From: Isoperla grammatica
Lineage: Eukaryota; Arthropoda; Insecta; Plecoptera; Perlodidae
NCBI GenBank assembly: GCA_945910005.1
Contig: OX246744.1
Location: 41,874,378-41,938,377, forward strand
Reading direction: 5' to 3'
DNA length: 64,000 nt
Shown piece after piece: positions 43,450 to 56,693 of this stretch. The position numbers and the translations under genes were made by a program. The notes beneath the pieces are model-generated. The model worked only from the letters and a program-made list of their open reading frames with translations, ran no database searches and was not told the origin of the DNA. The first letter of the stretch is position 1. Each line of letters begins with the position of its first letter.

Positions 43450-43835
43450 TTAGTTTATTGTAATTAAGCCCAGTGTAGGGCACAATGCCCTCTTTACCCT
43501 GATGAGTGTTGATTAATGAATGATAACGAGGAAGGGAGGAGGGGAAGCCTGGTACCGGCACGTAGCCTACTCCTGTCAAAATGTGTCAAGGGGACCATCG
43601 GCTTTACGTCCCATCCGAAAGGACGGTGTAACTTTGACCAGTCATATAGGTTCCTCCACTAACCTGGACTGTTGACGAGAAGAACGAAGCTGTTACACAA
43701 GCTTTCGAACCCTCCAATCTGCTCTAACTAACGGTAACTAGTGTTTCAGAAGAGAGTGGTCACCCATCCACCTCCTGACCTAGCCCGAGGTTGCTTAACT
43801 TCGGTGTTCGTATGGGAACCGACTATGCGACCGCA
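43450..43835 (-). mobile_element. 5S rRNA-derived SINE, near full length
   Basis: On the minus strand the head reads GAAGTTAAGCAACCTCGGGC, TAGGTCAGGAGGTGGATGGG and TGACCACTC, close to the 5S rRNA internal promoter region. Tail TTAATTACAATAAA. Confidence 0.85.
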
Positions 43836-44469
43836 TGTTTTATGCACGTGAGTTGTCTACACGACTTAGGCCTTACCTGTGGCTATTTTAAGGTGGTTAT
43901 GAACAGGCCCCATAGACACCAACTATCGTTAAATACCGATTAAGGAACCTCGGTTTTGGAAACGATGGTGTCAACAAATATTGCATTGCGGTCGCTGATT
44001 GTTTGGTCGTAAAGAATCTTCGATTTCCGCCTAATCGAAGTGTAACGGTTGGTAAAACCGGCCGGTGACTTAATGTCCTGACGTTGCTTCAAGATTTCTT
44101 CAGAACGCAGAATAAGGTTGGATTTCATAGTCGTCCCCAGGGGCGCCCGTAGTTGCTAAAATTGTTACGTAACAACGGGTGCCCTGTGGGTAGGAGATGC
44201 ATATGAAACCTAGTCTAGCATAACATTATGGGTGTATAAATTATACCGGCCAAATAAAAAAAAATCAAGGTAAAAATAACAGTTTCCGACTTGTAATACT
44301 GTTACGTTATCTGAAACACGAATATGAATTTCATAAATATTCGAACTGATTTCGGTGTTTGACATTGACAGAATTTTGTCATTTTCTGGTTTAGAATTTA
44401 TCATTTCGTTATGTGAAACGAAATTTGTGAAATAAAATAATTTCTACACATTTCCGCGAATTCCGCGTG
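43836..44469. other. ALP intron 1 segment, unassigned
   Basis: GGGCGCCC runs (44150-44185) recur at 42205-42235 and 46465-46560, a possible small repeated element around AACGGGTGCC/GGGGCGCCCGT. Confidence 0.4.
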
Positions 44470-45465
44470 GCTCTAAGAGACGTACGACGTACCACGCTGT
44501 CACGTGCGCCTGCAGTGACGTACCGTGCTGGTCACGTGCGCCTGCAGTGACGTACCGTGCTGGTCATGTGCGCCTGCAGTGACGTACCACGCTGTCACGT
44601 GCACGTGCAGTGACGTACCGTGCTGGTCACGTGCGCCTGCAGTGACGTACCGTGCTGGTCACGTGCACGTGCAGTGACGTACCGCACTGTCACGTGCGCC
44701 TGCAATGACGTACCGCGCTGTCACGTACGCCTGCAGTGACGTACCGCACTGTCACGTGCGCCTGCAGTTTCGTACCGCGCTGTCACGTACGCCTGCAGTT
44801 TCGTACCGCGCTGTCACGTACGCCTGCAGTGACGTACCGCACTGTCACGTGCGCCTGCAGTTTCGTACCGCGCTGTCACGTACGCCTGCAGTGACGTACC
44901 GCACTGTCACGTGCGCCTGCAGTTTCGTACCGCGCTGTCACGTACGCCTGCAGTGACGTACCGCACTGTCACGTGCGCCTGCAATGACGTACCGCGCTGT
45001 CACGTACGCCTGCAGTGACGTACCGCACTGTCACGTGCGTCTGCAGTGACGTACCGCGCTGTCACGTGCGCCTGCAGTGACGTACCGCGCTGTCACGTGC
45101 GCCTGCAGTGACGTACCGCGCTGTCACGTGCGCCTGCAGTGACGTACCGCGCTGTCACGTGCGCCTGTCAGTGACGTACCGCGCTGTCACGTGCACCTGC
45201 AGTGACGTACCGCGCTGTCACGTGCATATTGCAGTGACGTACCGTGCTGTCACGTGCACCCGCCAGTGACGTACCGTGCTACACGTGCACTCGCCAGTGA
45301 CGTACCGCGCTGTCACGTGCTCCTGCAGTGACGTACCGCGCTGTCACGTGCATATTGCAGTGACGTACCGCGCTGTCACGTGCACCCGCCAGTGACGTAC
45401 CGCACTGTCACGTGCATATTGCAGTGACGTACCGCGCTGTCACGTGCGCCTGCCAGTGACGTCAC
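44470..45465. repeat. 31-bp satellite with CACGTG and TGACGTAC motifs
   Basis: About 32 units of TGACGTACCGCGCTGTCACG then TGCGCCTGCAG. Most units carry CACGTG or CACGTA, a TGACG CRE-like half-site and a PstI-type CTGCAG. Units from 45160 on are more variable. The palindromic motifs make it CpG-dense within otherwise AT-rich DNA. Located in ALP intron 1. Confidence 0.93.
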
Positions 45466-45717
45466 TATGTCCGTGGGCAGCAACAAGTGAACCATGAATG
45501 AAACGAGCCGCAAGGTCGCCCAATCGATCAACTCGGCCGTGTCGACTCTCAAGGTCAAACATACTACTGTAGTATTCTACAGGTGCGCGCGCAGCTGTTG
45601 GGTCACGTGGTCGCCACGTCATGTTGCAATGTTGCAACGATGTCATGTTATGTTATGCATTCTATATCTGCAGCAGGACCGGCGTCCCACTGGAGCAAAT
45701 TTAATGTACTGTAAAAT

Positions 45718-46168
45718 AATTATTGATGATCGGATGATAATGAGGAAGGGAGGAGGGGAAGCCTGGTACCGGCACGTAGCCTACTCCTGTCGAAAAGTAC
45801 CAAGTGGACCATCGGCTTTACGTCCCATCCGAAAGGACGGTGTAACTTTGACCAGTCATATAGGTTCCTCCACTAACCTAGACTGTCTAAATTACAGAGC
45901 AACGGGTACATGATTATGTATACACGGCTTTTGTGTTATAGACATAGGCTTACTGTGGTTTATTTTGTGTTTAGTGATTTCTTGTAGATAATATAATTTG
46001 CTTTCAACGAAGCTGTTACACAAGCTTTCGAACCCTCCAATCTGCTCTAACCAACGGTAACTAGTGTTTCAGAGGAGAGTGGTCACCCATCCACCTCCTG
46101 ACCTAGCCCGATGTCATGTTGCTTGTATGGGAACTGGGTAAGCGACCGCGGCTAAACCGTTCGCACTA
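45718..46168 (-). mobile_element. 5S-type SINE interrupted by about 125 bp
   Basis: Body 45725-45885 and head 46010-46165, separated by unrelated AT-rich sequence. Confidence 0.7.
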
Positions 46169-46796
46169 TCTGGATAGAGAACTGTGGGGATAGAGAACTT
46201 TTGGAAGCAAGGATGGGAGGCCACGGGGATCGATTTTTCTGATACACATAAAAGACAAACTAATCAATTTTAAAATTGATATGTTTTTTGAGAAAAAACT
46301 GTTTCAAATTCAAATTTTATTTGCAGTTTTATTAATTCATTCTTTATTTATTTTTTATTTTATTGTAGAAGTTCTCCTTTTCACTTAATCAGTGTAGATT
46401 ACAGGGATTTTAAAGAACTCCCTATAGTTGCTAACAAAGCCTGGAATTCAGAGTCATCGCTTACCCCTAGAGGCGCCCGTGATTTCTAAAGTTTGTTTTC
46501 AATATGGGAAACAATATGCATGAAACTGGTACTTGAGAACCACGGGCGCCCCTACGTGTAAGGGACGAGTATGAGATCCAGCCAATCATAACAATTACAA
46601 TTTTTGAAATGTTTTAAATTAATTGTTTAACCGATATAACATGAAATCCCAACGAACAGGTCGCCAGTTAGTTAAACCCGCTTTACCGACAATGCAGACT
46701 GAATATTTGAATTGAGCTAAAGCTGGGATTAAACACAGCCCACGGACTTTCCTTAAATCCCGCTTCAGTCATAAGTTTATAACGTCTGATATGGAT

Positions 46797-47107
46797 TAAA
46801 TTCCATCACTTCTTATCTTAGGAATAAGTAAACGGTGACTTTGGAGCCGTCCTAGCAACGAAGCACTCAATAAATTCATAGTGTTTCTGAATCGGCCTTG
46901 TTGATTCTGACATTTGTCCGCAGGTGTTCGCACTGTCCAATCACTGATTCATATGTTTCATATTAATTGACATGTGGATCTTTGATTGGTTATCACTCAC
47001 TCGTCGATGGTGTTCGGAGCCCTCAGGGTTGGTTTAGTCATTTTATATTAAAGTCTTCCACTGAAAATATATTTCGTTACTGAGTGGGTAGACTCTAAAC
47101 GTGAATA
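46797..47107 (+). mobile_element. SINE-like retroposon (copy 3)
   Basis: TTCCATCACTTCTTATCTTA to TAGACTCTAAACGTGAATAA. Same family as 33760-34063. Confidence 0.75.
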
Positions 47108-47171
47108 AATCTATTTATTGTATTCCTTCCCAACCATCCAAATACCCTAATACCTTTAGTTATAGTTCTCT

Positions 47172-47317
47172 TACAACAACTTCGGTAATGCTTTTGTCAT
47201 CAATCAATGACGTGTTTACGGTCTCGGCCAACCGAGCTGTTATTTGAATTAGCCACGGCCGCTGGTTGGCTGCCGCTCACCCACCCGTGACGGAAGCATT
47301 ACCGAAGATGTTGTACG
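47172..47317. mobile_element. MITE, TIR ACAACAACTTCGGTAATGC (copy 1)
   Basis: Inverted ends ACAACAACTTCGGTAATGC / GCATTACCGAAGATGTTGT. Contains GACGTGTTTACGGTCTCGGC. Copies at 51418-51571 and 60173-60326. Confidence 0.88.
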
Positions 47318-47740
47318 GCGATATTGTCACTAACAGATAACAGATAACAGACAGATGCTAAAGCTCGTTTTTATTCTACCACAAAGGTTCCTACCAACAA
47401 AAACTATAACTTTATCGAAAGATCTTAATACAATCTATAATATTCCGTTTTTAGCTTTTATAAAGATAAGATTCTCAATTGTTGGTCAACACTAAAAAAT
47501 CACAGATTTTCTTTTCTTGATCCATAACGTTGATAGTCTGTCCATAATGAGTGTTTATAATGAGTGATAAATAAGTGCCATGATTGTCAATCAGTCGATT
47601 GCTACAAGATTGCAGTACACTTATGTGTGATGGTTCTAGAGAGCGCCAGGTACGTTATCTGTAGCCTTAGATAAACAACTCACTGATCAATAACATAGAC
47701 AACTGAACCGCAACTGATCATGGTACAAGGTAATACCGTT

Positions 47741-48015
<275 letters not shown>

Positions 48016-48399
48016 GCAATTATTTTGAACACGTGTAGGATAGTGCGAAAATTTTTGAACTAAGAAGAATGAAGACTTCAAGAAGTTCTCCATCCCGATG
48101 GTGGTTTTCGTGGTTTCCACCGTACAAAGAGCGAATGCTGGGATGAGTACAAATCGGCCACGACCGTACATAGCATCCACAGTTCGGTTTGGAAAAAATA
48201 ATGTGGACAATGATATATTAAGTAGTATAGCCAAATGTGGGCATTTGAGAAGCAGAAGAAGAAGAAGAAGAAGAAGAAGAAGATATATTAAGTAGTTCTA
48301 AGTAGATTTTAATAAGGTAAACACATGGAAATACTTGACATTTGTGTCCGTACAACATGTTTATGCCGGTTTTGACCGAGTTTGTATGTATTGCAACAA

Positions 48400-48823
48400 T
48401 AAAATAATAATAATAAAATGGTCTTTATTTTTAACTTGGCGAAGCTTAAGGCCATAAGGCCTTTTCTTCTGCTTGACCAAGATAGATAGATATAGGCTTC
48501 ACTGTGCAATGAAGTGAAGGACGAAAAGATATAAACGTACGATTAATTGGTAATGGATGAATGAGAATAATTATAGTGTTAACAATATATTTTCCTTCTA
48601 TGTGACCTCCCCCACACCCCCTTTCATCTTCAACCCTCCCCCAACCATCATGTTCTTACGCGAATAGAAACGCAAACAAAACAATAAAAAAAGGGCAAGT
48701 AAAAATAAAATAAAAAATAAAATAAAAAATAAATATTTTAAATAAAACTAAAATAAAAAATAAAAAAAAAAAAAAAATAGAAATAAAAATAATGTGCTTT
48801 TTCGTACAAGCTACAAAGCCTTC
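48400..48823 (-). other. Retroposon-like 3' end and A-rich tract
   Basis: 48418-48480 reads inverted LINE-tail sequence (GGCCATAAGGCCTTTTC). 48690-48790 is AAAATAAA-rich. No gene. Confidence 0.5.
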
Positions 48824-49040
48824 AGGGTGCGCATGCGCACACAAAGAAAGCTGACTACCCGCTTACTGGTAACCGGCGCGCGAAAACGGGTTTATTTCAT
48901 TTTAGGAATACGGAACGCTGACAAGCTAGAACCTGCTTCTATTGTGCATAGCTGCACCTGAAAGCATGTTAATATTTATGACGTAGTTCAGCGCTGGCAA
49001 CCAGCGCAGATAGCCAACTTTCTTTGTGCGCGCACCCTAA
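48824..49040. mobile_element. MITE, TIR AGGGTGCGC..GCGCACAAAGAAAG
   Basis: AGGGTGCGCATGCGCACACA at the left; TTTCTTTGTGCGCGCACCCT at the right. About 215 bp. Confidence 0.8.
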
Positions 49041-49198
49041 TATTCGCATATACCGACCTCACATCTTTACCTACTGCCCCTATCAACTGCGCTAATTCTA
49101 TGAAAATCAAAACATTTCTGATGTTCTTTCACACATGCACACGCCTGTTTGGCCACGCCCACCGTTACAGTTAACCATAACCAACTGGAAGTGTAGAC

Positions 49199-49657
49199 AG
49201 TGTTGAATTCAGAGCCCCGGGGGGGCTATTTCAAATCCCGGGGGTGTAGACAGCGAATGAGCGGGGTTGGGGGGGGGGGGGGGGGCAAATTTTCAAAACC
49301 ACTGCTGCTTCCACATCACTTTAACTATAATAAACTGTCCAAGTGTTCTGATACAAACACACTACTTAAAACACTATTTAAACAAAATATATGTTCAACA
49401 AACCACTTGATGCACAGTTGAATTTGAGACGGAGATTAGATAATCCTGGCCCTTCTCTGCTTTTTTCTGCTTGTTTCAGCTCTCTTGTCACATACTTTTG
49501 TGACACACAGAAAAATGTATTTACTTATTAAACCTTCAAAGCAATATTTCCGTGCCATTTCAAAATTAAGTAATATATAGAGCTTGTAGCTAGTTCATTC
49601 CCGAGGGGGCTTCGCCCCCCCCCCCCCCCCCCCCGGGATCATAGCTGAATTCAACAC
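49199..49657. mobile_element. MITE-like element with AGTGTTGAATTCAG and G/C-run ends
   Basis: AGTGTTGAATTCAGAGCCCC / GGATCATAGCTGAATTCAAC. Long G run near 49268 and C run near 49617. Confidence 0.75.
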
Positions 49658-50518
49658 TGAGTGTAGATTACCCTTATTGGACCCGTTTCATTTAGATGGT
49701 AGGAACTAGAGAAGTAGAAAGTCAAGTTGGTATTATTGGACTCGGCTGTGACGTAAGCATGAGAATACTTACGTTGGGGCAACTATAGTTACAACTTCGA
49801 TATATACAAGACAATAAAACCCTAGATCATAACGCTAGATACTCCCCGGAGATGCTCAGACGAGTAAATGACGTCATATAACAATAACAGCACCGGCCAA
49901 AGACAAGGTCGGCTGAGATTCAATACTGTGCGCTTCCGTTGTTGTATACAAGGCTAATAATTTAGCCATCATTCGCATCGCACGCGTAGTAGGCTACATA
50001 CATCGCCCATATCTCAAGCCACTTACGTTTACCCCACCAGAGCAATCTGTCAGTCCACAAACCAAACCCGATCAGTAGCAGGTCACTCCGGTGCGTTCGG
50101 CAACTTTGCCAGAGTAACCCGGTTTTGTGACCCGATCACCAAAAAAGTGACCTGTCTCGGAAGCAGGGTAAGTTAGGTTTTGGCGGAAAATACAAAATGT
50201 TATGATTTTGATGGTGGTGTTAAAGTGGCTGTGGATGATGCATGTGGATATTTGGGCGCAAACCGTGTTTTTGAGTAGGCTATTAATGAATTTCACGTAG
50301 AAAGTAAGTACATCAGGCATTACAAAAAATTCAAAACAATTTGAAGGTTGGGTTTAGCTATGCAAGCGCACGGCATCCATTTGCAAAGAAACCCTACTCC
50401 AAAACGCTTTCGTTTACTCGGATTGAAAACTCTGACCCGGTGAAGTAAAGTCACGTGACATTACTGATCTGACGGGTTACTCTGGCGAGGTAAACGAAAG
50501 CGGCTTTTATGTGATCTC
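49658..50518. other. ALP intron 1 segment with inverted CCAGAGTAACCCG runs
   Basis: GTTTACCCCACCAGAGCAAT (50028) and GCCAGAGTAACCCGG (50108) face GGGTTACTCTGGCGAGGTAA (50476), which suggests a degraded inverted-repeat element. Confidence 0.4.
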
Positions 50519-50930
50519 AAAGCGTTCGGAAGTACTTAATAGTCATTTTACCGCTACAACATGCGTCTAAACTTACACTCCTCACGGCTAAACCGATAAC
50601 AGGATTTCTCTATAATTTTACGTCCTACTATGAAAGTGTCAAATTGTTGACATTCATTACGAAACACACAAGATATTTATCTTGAAAGAGTATATACAAA
50701 ATGATAAAGTATAATATAAATTTGTACACATTGAAATAGCATTGTGTACCAATTTACATTTTTCATATATTCTTTCAAGATAAATATCTTGTGTTTTTGT
50801 TAAATGAAAGTCATCAATTTTACACTTTTATTCTCGGACGTAAAATTAGAGAGAAATCCTATTGTCGGTTTAGGCGTGAGGAGTGTAAGTTTAGACGCAT
50901 GTTGTAGCGGTAAAATGACTACTGCCTTAC
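50519..50930. mobile_element. Palindromic MITE, ACACTCCTCACGSCTAAACC family (copy 2)
   Basis: Same fold as 35222-35625, with AACATGCGTCTAAACTTACA inverted at the right end. Confidence 0.85.
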
Positions 50931-50966
50931 ATAACCGCGCGTAGCGCATAGCTGCCTCACTGTAAC

Positions 50967-51990
50967 GTACAAGGTGTTGTCGTCACAGGTTTTGTAATAA
51001 TTTCCCCTCCCCCTTTCCACCGCCACTCGGTACCGGCTGAGCGCTTGCGAGCAAGGCATGCGGGGAGGGTTGCGGTCAACAAGCCAGGTGTCATGGTTTA
51101 AAATAGCAATCTGTTGAAGTTGTTTAATGTTACAATATCCCAATTAATTTTTAGGTATATGGAATAACCACAAAAAATTGATATCAAGTTAATTTTGAAT
51201 TTTAAAAATAGCTTCAATATTAACAATGTTGGCGTAGTCTGAAAATTGTAATGATGTCGACAACACTGCTATATAATTGACAGTTTCCAAGTTATTTTTC
51301 AAATTCAAAGTTAATTTTATATTCATTTTTCTTTATTATTAAATACATCTGTAAAGTAATTGAGAAATTGTAACATTTAAACCTGGCTTGTTGACCGCAA
51401 CCCTCCCCGCATAAAGTTGTCGTACAACAACTTCGGTAATGCTTCCGTCACGGGTGGGTGAGCGGCAGCCAACCAGCGGCCGTGGCTAATTCAAATACCT
51501 GCTCGGGTTGGCCGAGACCGTAAACACGTCATTGATTGATGACGAAAGCGTTCCCGTAGTTGCTGTACGACTACTATACCTTTCGCTCGAGCGCTCAGCC
51601 GGTACCGAGTGTAGGTGAAAAGGGGGAGGGGAAATTATTACATAATCCGTGACGACAACACCTTGTACGTTACAGCGAGAGCAGTATACCAGCTAAGCGC
51701 TCAGCTGGTACCGAGTGGAGGTGGAAAGAGGGAGGGGAATAATCCATGACGACAACACCTTGTACGTTACAGCGAGAGCAGTATACCAGCTAAGCGCTCA
51801 GCCGGTACCGAGTGTAGGTGGAAAGGGGGAGGGGCTATTATTACATAATCCGTGACGACAACACCTTGTACGTTACAGCGAGAGCAGTATACCAGCTAAG
51901 CGCTCAGCCGGTACCGGGTGGAGGTGGAAAGGGGTAGGGGAAATTATTACATAATCCGTGACGACAACACCTTGTGTGTTACACTGATTG
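50967..51990. repeat. Foldback element with embedded MITE and tandemly repeated right arm
   Basis: Left arm AAGGTGTTGTCGTCACAGG ... CGGTACCGGCTGAGCGC. The right arm is its inverse and is repeated at 51591, 51697, 51794 and 51900 (periods 106, 97, 106). A MITE (51418-51571, ACAACAACTTCGGTAATGC family, copy 2) sits inside. Confidence 0.75.
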
Positions 51991-53138
51991 CTCTGTAGCA
52001 TCCCAGCTGATGAAACCATTACCCGGCTGCGACTGTTACGGTCTTGTGACTACAGTGATAGTGATAACAATAAGCACGTGACGTGGACCGGATAAACAAG
52101 GCGAGATCTCAGACAGACAAGTGATTATAGCCCACTGTCTCTATCACTTAGGCGTGTTGTGTGACCTTGAGACCTGGATGCGCAATTCGCTCATATTATG
52201 GATTTTATGTCATAAGTTGAGATACGGTTTTAGCGTTTTATAGGTTTAGATGCCGAATCGGTGAACACGTATGTGTGAAAACGCTATATACAAGATACAA
52301 TGAGTTGTTACCATACCTATTGATATTCAGTTAAGCGTTTAATTATAAGCCTTAAAATAGTAGCAACTAAATTAATTTTAAAAAGCAGCACGTCATTTTC
52401 CATTAGAGTGCAAAAATCCACCCTCATATTTTAAGGTTTTGATATAAAGAAAAATATAGATGCTACAAAATGGCAAAGCTTTCCCAGTCGTATGAAGAAC
52501 TTATATCATTCGCTATATGTGACAATCTTTTGAAATGTCTTGTCCGAACCCAATATTGTCCAACCAACTTTGAAATTAAATACAATAAATAAACAGTACA
52601 CATTTTAAATATTATAATATAATACATTTAAATACAAATTTGAATGATACACATAACACTAAAACATTGGTTTTACAACTCCTTGATACATATATAACAT
52701 CTCCGTGGCGCAAAATGATCTAACTGGTTTACGAGCCCGTAAACCAAATAAATTTCTAAACTTTTTAGATTGAAAATAAGGATATTTAAGCTATGAAGAC
52801 ACATTTCTAGATAAAGCGAATACATCATAATAATCATGATTATAAAGTCTTGCTGTGCTCTGAATGGTTGTCAGTGGAGTGAGCCAAGTAGGTCTAGGCC
52901 TCAACGTGTGGGCGTGTATTAAGTAACAATACAAGGAACTCACACTTGGACTTGGACTTGTGACCACTGGCGATAAAACACTTTCACTTTGTCCTCGCGA
53001 TAAACCTTGTCGCCTGGGCGCACTTGTTGCACTGGTGACCTTGGCAGTTTCGCCTCCACCGCAGCCTCGAGTCCAACGATACTGATGAAATAATTGTATT
53101 GCTCCAATAAACAGAAATTGTACGCCTATACAATAAAT
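51991..53138. other. ALP intron 1 segment, unassigned
   Basis: No element identified with confidence. A 162-codon minus frame (52791-53279) spans unrelated AT-rich and GC-richer parts and shows no family features. Confidence 0.4.
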
Positions 53139-53375
53139 ATACACTGAAACATCTTTATAACAAAATGATATATACAACAAACAGTTTTTGTGGTCCCAAA
53201 AATGTTCTAATGCATCATTATAAAGAAATAAAAAATCATTATAAAAAATATATACAAAAAATATATAACAAATATACAAAAAATTATAAAAAATAAAAGA
53301 ATCATGAAGAATGGTTCTTTATGACAAAATAATAATCTGGCCTCCAAGAGTCTGTTATAAAGAAGTTTAATAATA
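53139..53375. mobile_element. MITE-like piece, CTTTATAACAAAATGAT family
   Basis: GAAACATCTTTATAACAAAA to TCTGTTATAAAGAAGTTT. Paralogue at 54542-54705. Confidence 0.55.
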
Positions 53376-53454
53376 ATAATTTATATAACAATAACAATTC
53401 AATAACATAATAACAATTTGTAAGCCTATAAAAAAATATATTTTTTATTTATTA

Positions 53455-54505
53455 GATGAGCGCAGCGAAGCGGAGTGAATCTCTCCATACAACTCGATCG
53501 GCGCTTTGTCTGTGTGTGTGTGTGTCTGTATGTGCGCTAAATTTTGTTCGTCGCGCACAGGTCAAACGGCTTGACGGATTTGGCTGAAATTGTCGGTCAA
53601 CATTTTTGACCACTAAACTAGATGCTGTTAACATAATCAGTAAAATCCGTCAAGATGCCAACCTGCAAAAAATTAATTAGTGAAAAAAATACAGTTTTAT
53701 TTTTGTTTTATTGAAACTTATGAACAGATTTAAATAATGTTTTAAATAAATATTTACACTAACAATGTCAACACCGGATAAAAGTTTTGGAACTATTACT
53801 TTAACCGCCATTTAGTAAAAAAATATTTAGTTTCTATTTACGGGAACTTACATTGGTTTCTTTACAGTGCTCCACTTATACGATTCTCATTTGAGGACCA
53901 TTAAAGCTAGATGCACATACTATGCATGGCGAATGGCGTGTACAAAGAGACCTTTCTAAAACTACTTTTGGAATTTCCATAACGTTAATAGAATGGCAAC
54001 AATGGCGTGTTATGTTTTATGACTTTCACGGCAAAAATGCAAATGTAAACAACGAACTTTGTAGACAAATTAAAAAGCTTTTATTATGATTTAAATGCGG
54101 TTATTGTATAATTAAACACCATCACATTTTAGATCTAGCCTGTATCTACATTGTGGAGTTTTCTATACACAGATAACTTTAATAGTTTATGAATTAGAGC
54201 CTTTTGAGTAGACCACGGTCGAATGAAATTATGCGGAAATCCATTGAAAAATCAACTTGGAGGTTTTAATTTATTTAAAGAAAAATTTTAAACGTATTTA
54301 AATAATATTTCGTGTAATTATTAGCAACATATCAAGAAATAATATACACAAATTCTAAGATTGTAACTTAAACCGCCATCTTGTAAAAAAATCATATGTT
54401 TGTTATAAAAGTATATTTTTTAAGCGGTGTATGATATGCAAAATATTTATTTAATTTACTTAAAAAAAAAATCGCTCATCTGGCAACGCGGAGCGTTTTC
54501 CTAGT
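53455..54505 (+). mobile_element. Non-autonomous Helentron-like element, 1.05 kb
   Basis: The left end is GATGAGCGCAGCGAAGCGG. Near the right end the inverted copy CGCTCATC precedes hairpin AACGCGGAGCGTT and TTCCTAGT. Insertion split a TTTATTAATTATTCCC sequence whose intact form is at 26070. No helicase. Confidence 0.7.
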
Positions 54506-54541
54506 TTATTAATTATTCCCATTCATTACAAAAGTGAATAC

Positions 54542-54932
54542 AAAATTGAAACATCTTTATAACAAAATGATCTATATAACAAATTGTTTTTGAGGTCCCA
54601 AAAGGTTCTTATGCATGTAAAAGTACTATATTATAAAGAATTGTTCTTTGTAAGAAAATAATGATCTGGTCCCAAGAGTTTGTTATAAAGAAGTTTTACT
54701 GTCCTAAGATATATTTGATAACTATAATAACGATAAGGTAATGTGTGTAATGTAAAGTTTGTGTAACCAAACAAAATTAATTGCTCCCTGTTCCCATGTC
54801 TATTGCCGCGTGGCAAGAAGATTATGCGCGATGATTGAAGTTTGTATCTATTGCAACAATAAAATTATAATAATAAAGATAATAATTACATAATTATAAT
54901 AATTATAATAAAAATGATAGTTCAAATATTAC

Positions 54933-54993
<61 letters not shown>

Positions 54994-55124
54994 TATAATT
55001 ATAATTATAATTATAATTATAATAATGATGAATAAAAAATAATAAATCATAACAATAATAAAAATAATAAAAATCGTAGTTAAAAAAAAAAAATTATAAT
55101 AATAATAATAATAATAATAATAGA

Positions 55125-55160
<36 letters not shown>

Positions 55161-55170
55161 CATCATCATA
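54542..55170. repeat. MITE piece and AT-rich microsatellites
   Basis: 54542-54705 matches 53139-53375. 54932-55170 is (AAT)n, (AATT)n and mixed AT repeats, ending about 60 bp before exon 2. Confidence 0.8.
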
Positions 55171-55230
55171 AGGCTTGGTTACTATTTATCAAGTTGTGTA
55201 TTCACCCTCCTCTGTGCTTCCTTGTTCCAG

Positions 55231-55305
55231 ATGAGCGGGCGATGCACCCGGGCGTCACATCGAGGAGAACGAAGCGAGCAGTGAAGTACGAGGAAGAAGA
55301 GACTG
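55231..55305 (+). CDS. ALP: Alkaline phosphatase, exon 2 (propiece)
   Basis: A 75-nt exon between CTTCCTTGTTCCAG and G|GTGAGT. It enters in phase 1 and leaves in phase 1. The reading is (N)ERAMHPGVTSRRTKRAVKY then EEEET. The RTKR motif fits furin-type cleavage, which would remove the first about 48 residues. It has no counterpart in the mammalian proteins I know, where the signal peptide is followed almost directly by the domain start, so it is a lineage-specific spacer. Support comes from splice signals and phase match on both sides rather than homology. Confidence 0.65.
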
Positions 55306-55547
55306 GTGAGTTATTTAATTGAATAATATCTTTGTTCATATTCATCAGAATTGATCTAGGACGCTTAGAAAGAAGTAATCACGGCCCTCTAAATCTGTAA
55401 TAATAATAACAATAACAACAATGCACAACAGTGAAAAATGCACCATCAAATAACATTTGAAAACTAGTTGTTATTGTTGAGCATTATTGTCTTTGATCTA
55501 TCAAGGACCCTTAGATAGAAGTAGTCGCGGCCCTCTAGATCAATTCT

Positions 55548-55912
55548 AGGGTGTATTCACATAATGCGCATGGCGGCCATGCTGGAGGTCACCATGGCTG
55601 TGACTGGTAGTTCATTGGAAGTATGTTTCAGCTGGCGTTAGGTTGAACTTCAACTGTTCTCCAACTTTTGTTTGCTATTATTACTGACAAGCAACTTAAA
55701 TACATTCTCTCTTATTTTGGCCATTCTTTTTGTGGTTTACAACGGCACACATAAACATTTCAGTAAACTTTATCGGGGGATATACGTGTTCAAACTCTCA
55801 TATTTCCCCGTAAACAATATGATTCGTTTTCTATTGACAGCTAAATGAAACTTGAAATAGTACTATAGGTGGCCTCCAATATGGCCGATGTGACGTCACG
55901 TGAATACTTCCT
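55548..55912. mobile_element. MITE, TIR AGGGTGTATTCAC family (copy 3)
   Basis: AGGGTGTATTCACATAATGC / GACGTCACGTGAATACTTCC. Intact, in ALP intron 2. Confidence 0.85.
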
Positions 55913-56693
55913 ATTGGCCACGTGGTGTTAATGTTAGAACAGTTCATGGATTAAAGGTTCGCGCACACTTGTCGGAAACGAAGCGCCGGCAGCCACCATT
56001 ACATATATTCCTGCTGAAGCTTCCGGCGTAGGCCGACTCCTATGGTCGGTATACATGTGCGCGGAATTTTAGACTCTGTAAAACATACATCAAATAAACA
56101 ACTAAATAACGAGCAACAAATACGGAAACTTTAAAATAAATATAAACCGAAAATACATATTGCTAAATAAAATGGTATTTCCTTCAAAACACGTGAAATA
56201 TTAAAAAAAAAAAATTCACAACAAAAATCACTTCTTTATGTTAGCTGTATGTCCATTGCCCACCCAGGCGGCGGAGCTCTTAATTTATGTCTGATAAATT
56301 GCTTTAAAATGACTAAGTTGTCCAAATTTAAATCAAAATATGTCATCCTGTAGAGAGTTTCGTGATCTTTCTTATATGAATGTTTCTTTGTTCCAATCGA
56401 CATTTCCCTTTTTCAGATGTCCTTATTACCTTTTGTAATGCGATGTTGCTGGACACCTTTCACACCTAAATAAGAACATATGCAAAACAGAAATAAAAAC
56501 GGTATGGTAACAATGAATTTTCTAATATCACCCTCCAAGTGATGACTTAACTCATTTATAATGTTTGTTTTGTAATAAAAAACCATTCATAAGAAAGAGC
56601 ATTACATTTTCCATAGGATATCAGAGATATTTTGATTTTTTTTTTTGGACAATTGAAAAGCATTTTAAAACAATTTTAACAGACAGAAATATG
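55913..56693. other. ALP intron 2 segment, unassigned
   Basis: AT-rich; no element or exon seen. Confidence 0.5.

Noticed and set aside
52791..53279. 162-codon minus-strand frame
   Set aside because: Spans a MITE-like repeat and unrelated sequence, composition is low-complexity Tyr/Phe/Ile, no splice or domain support.
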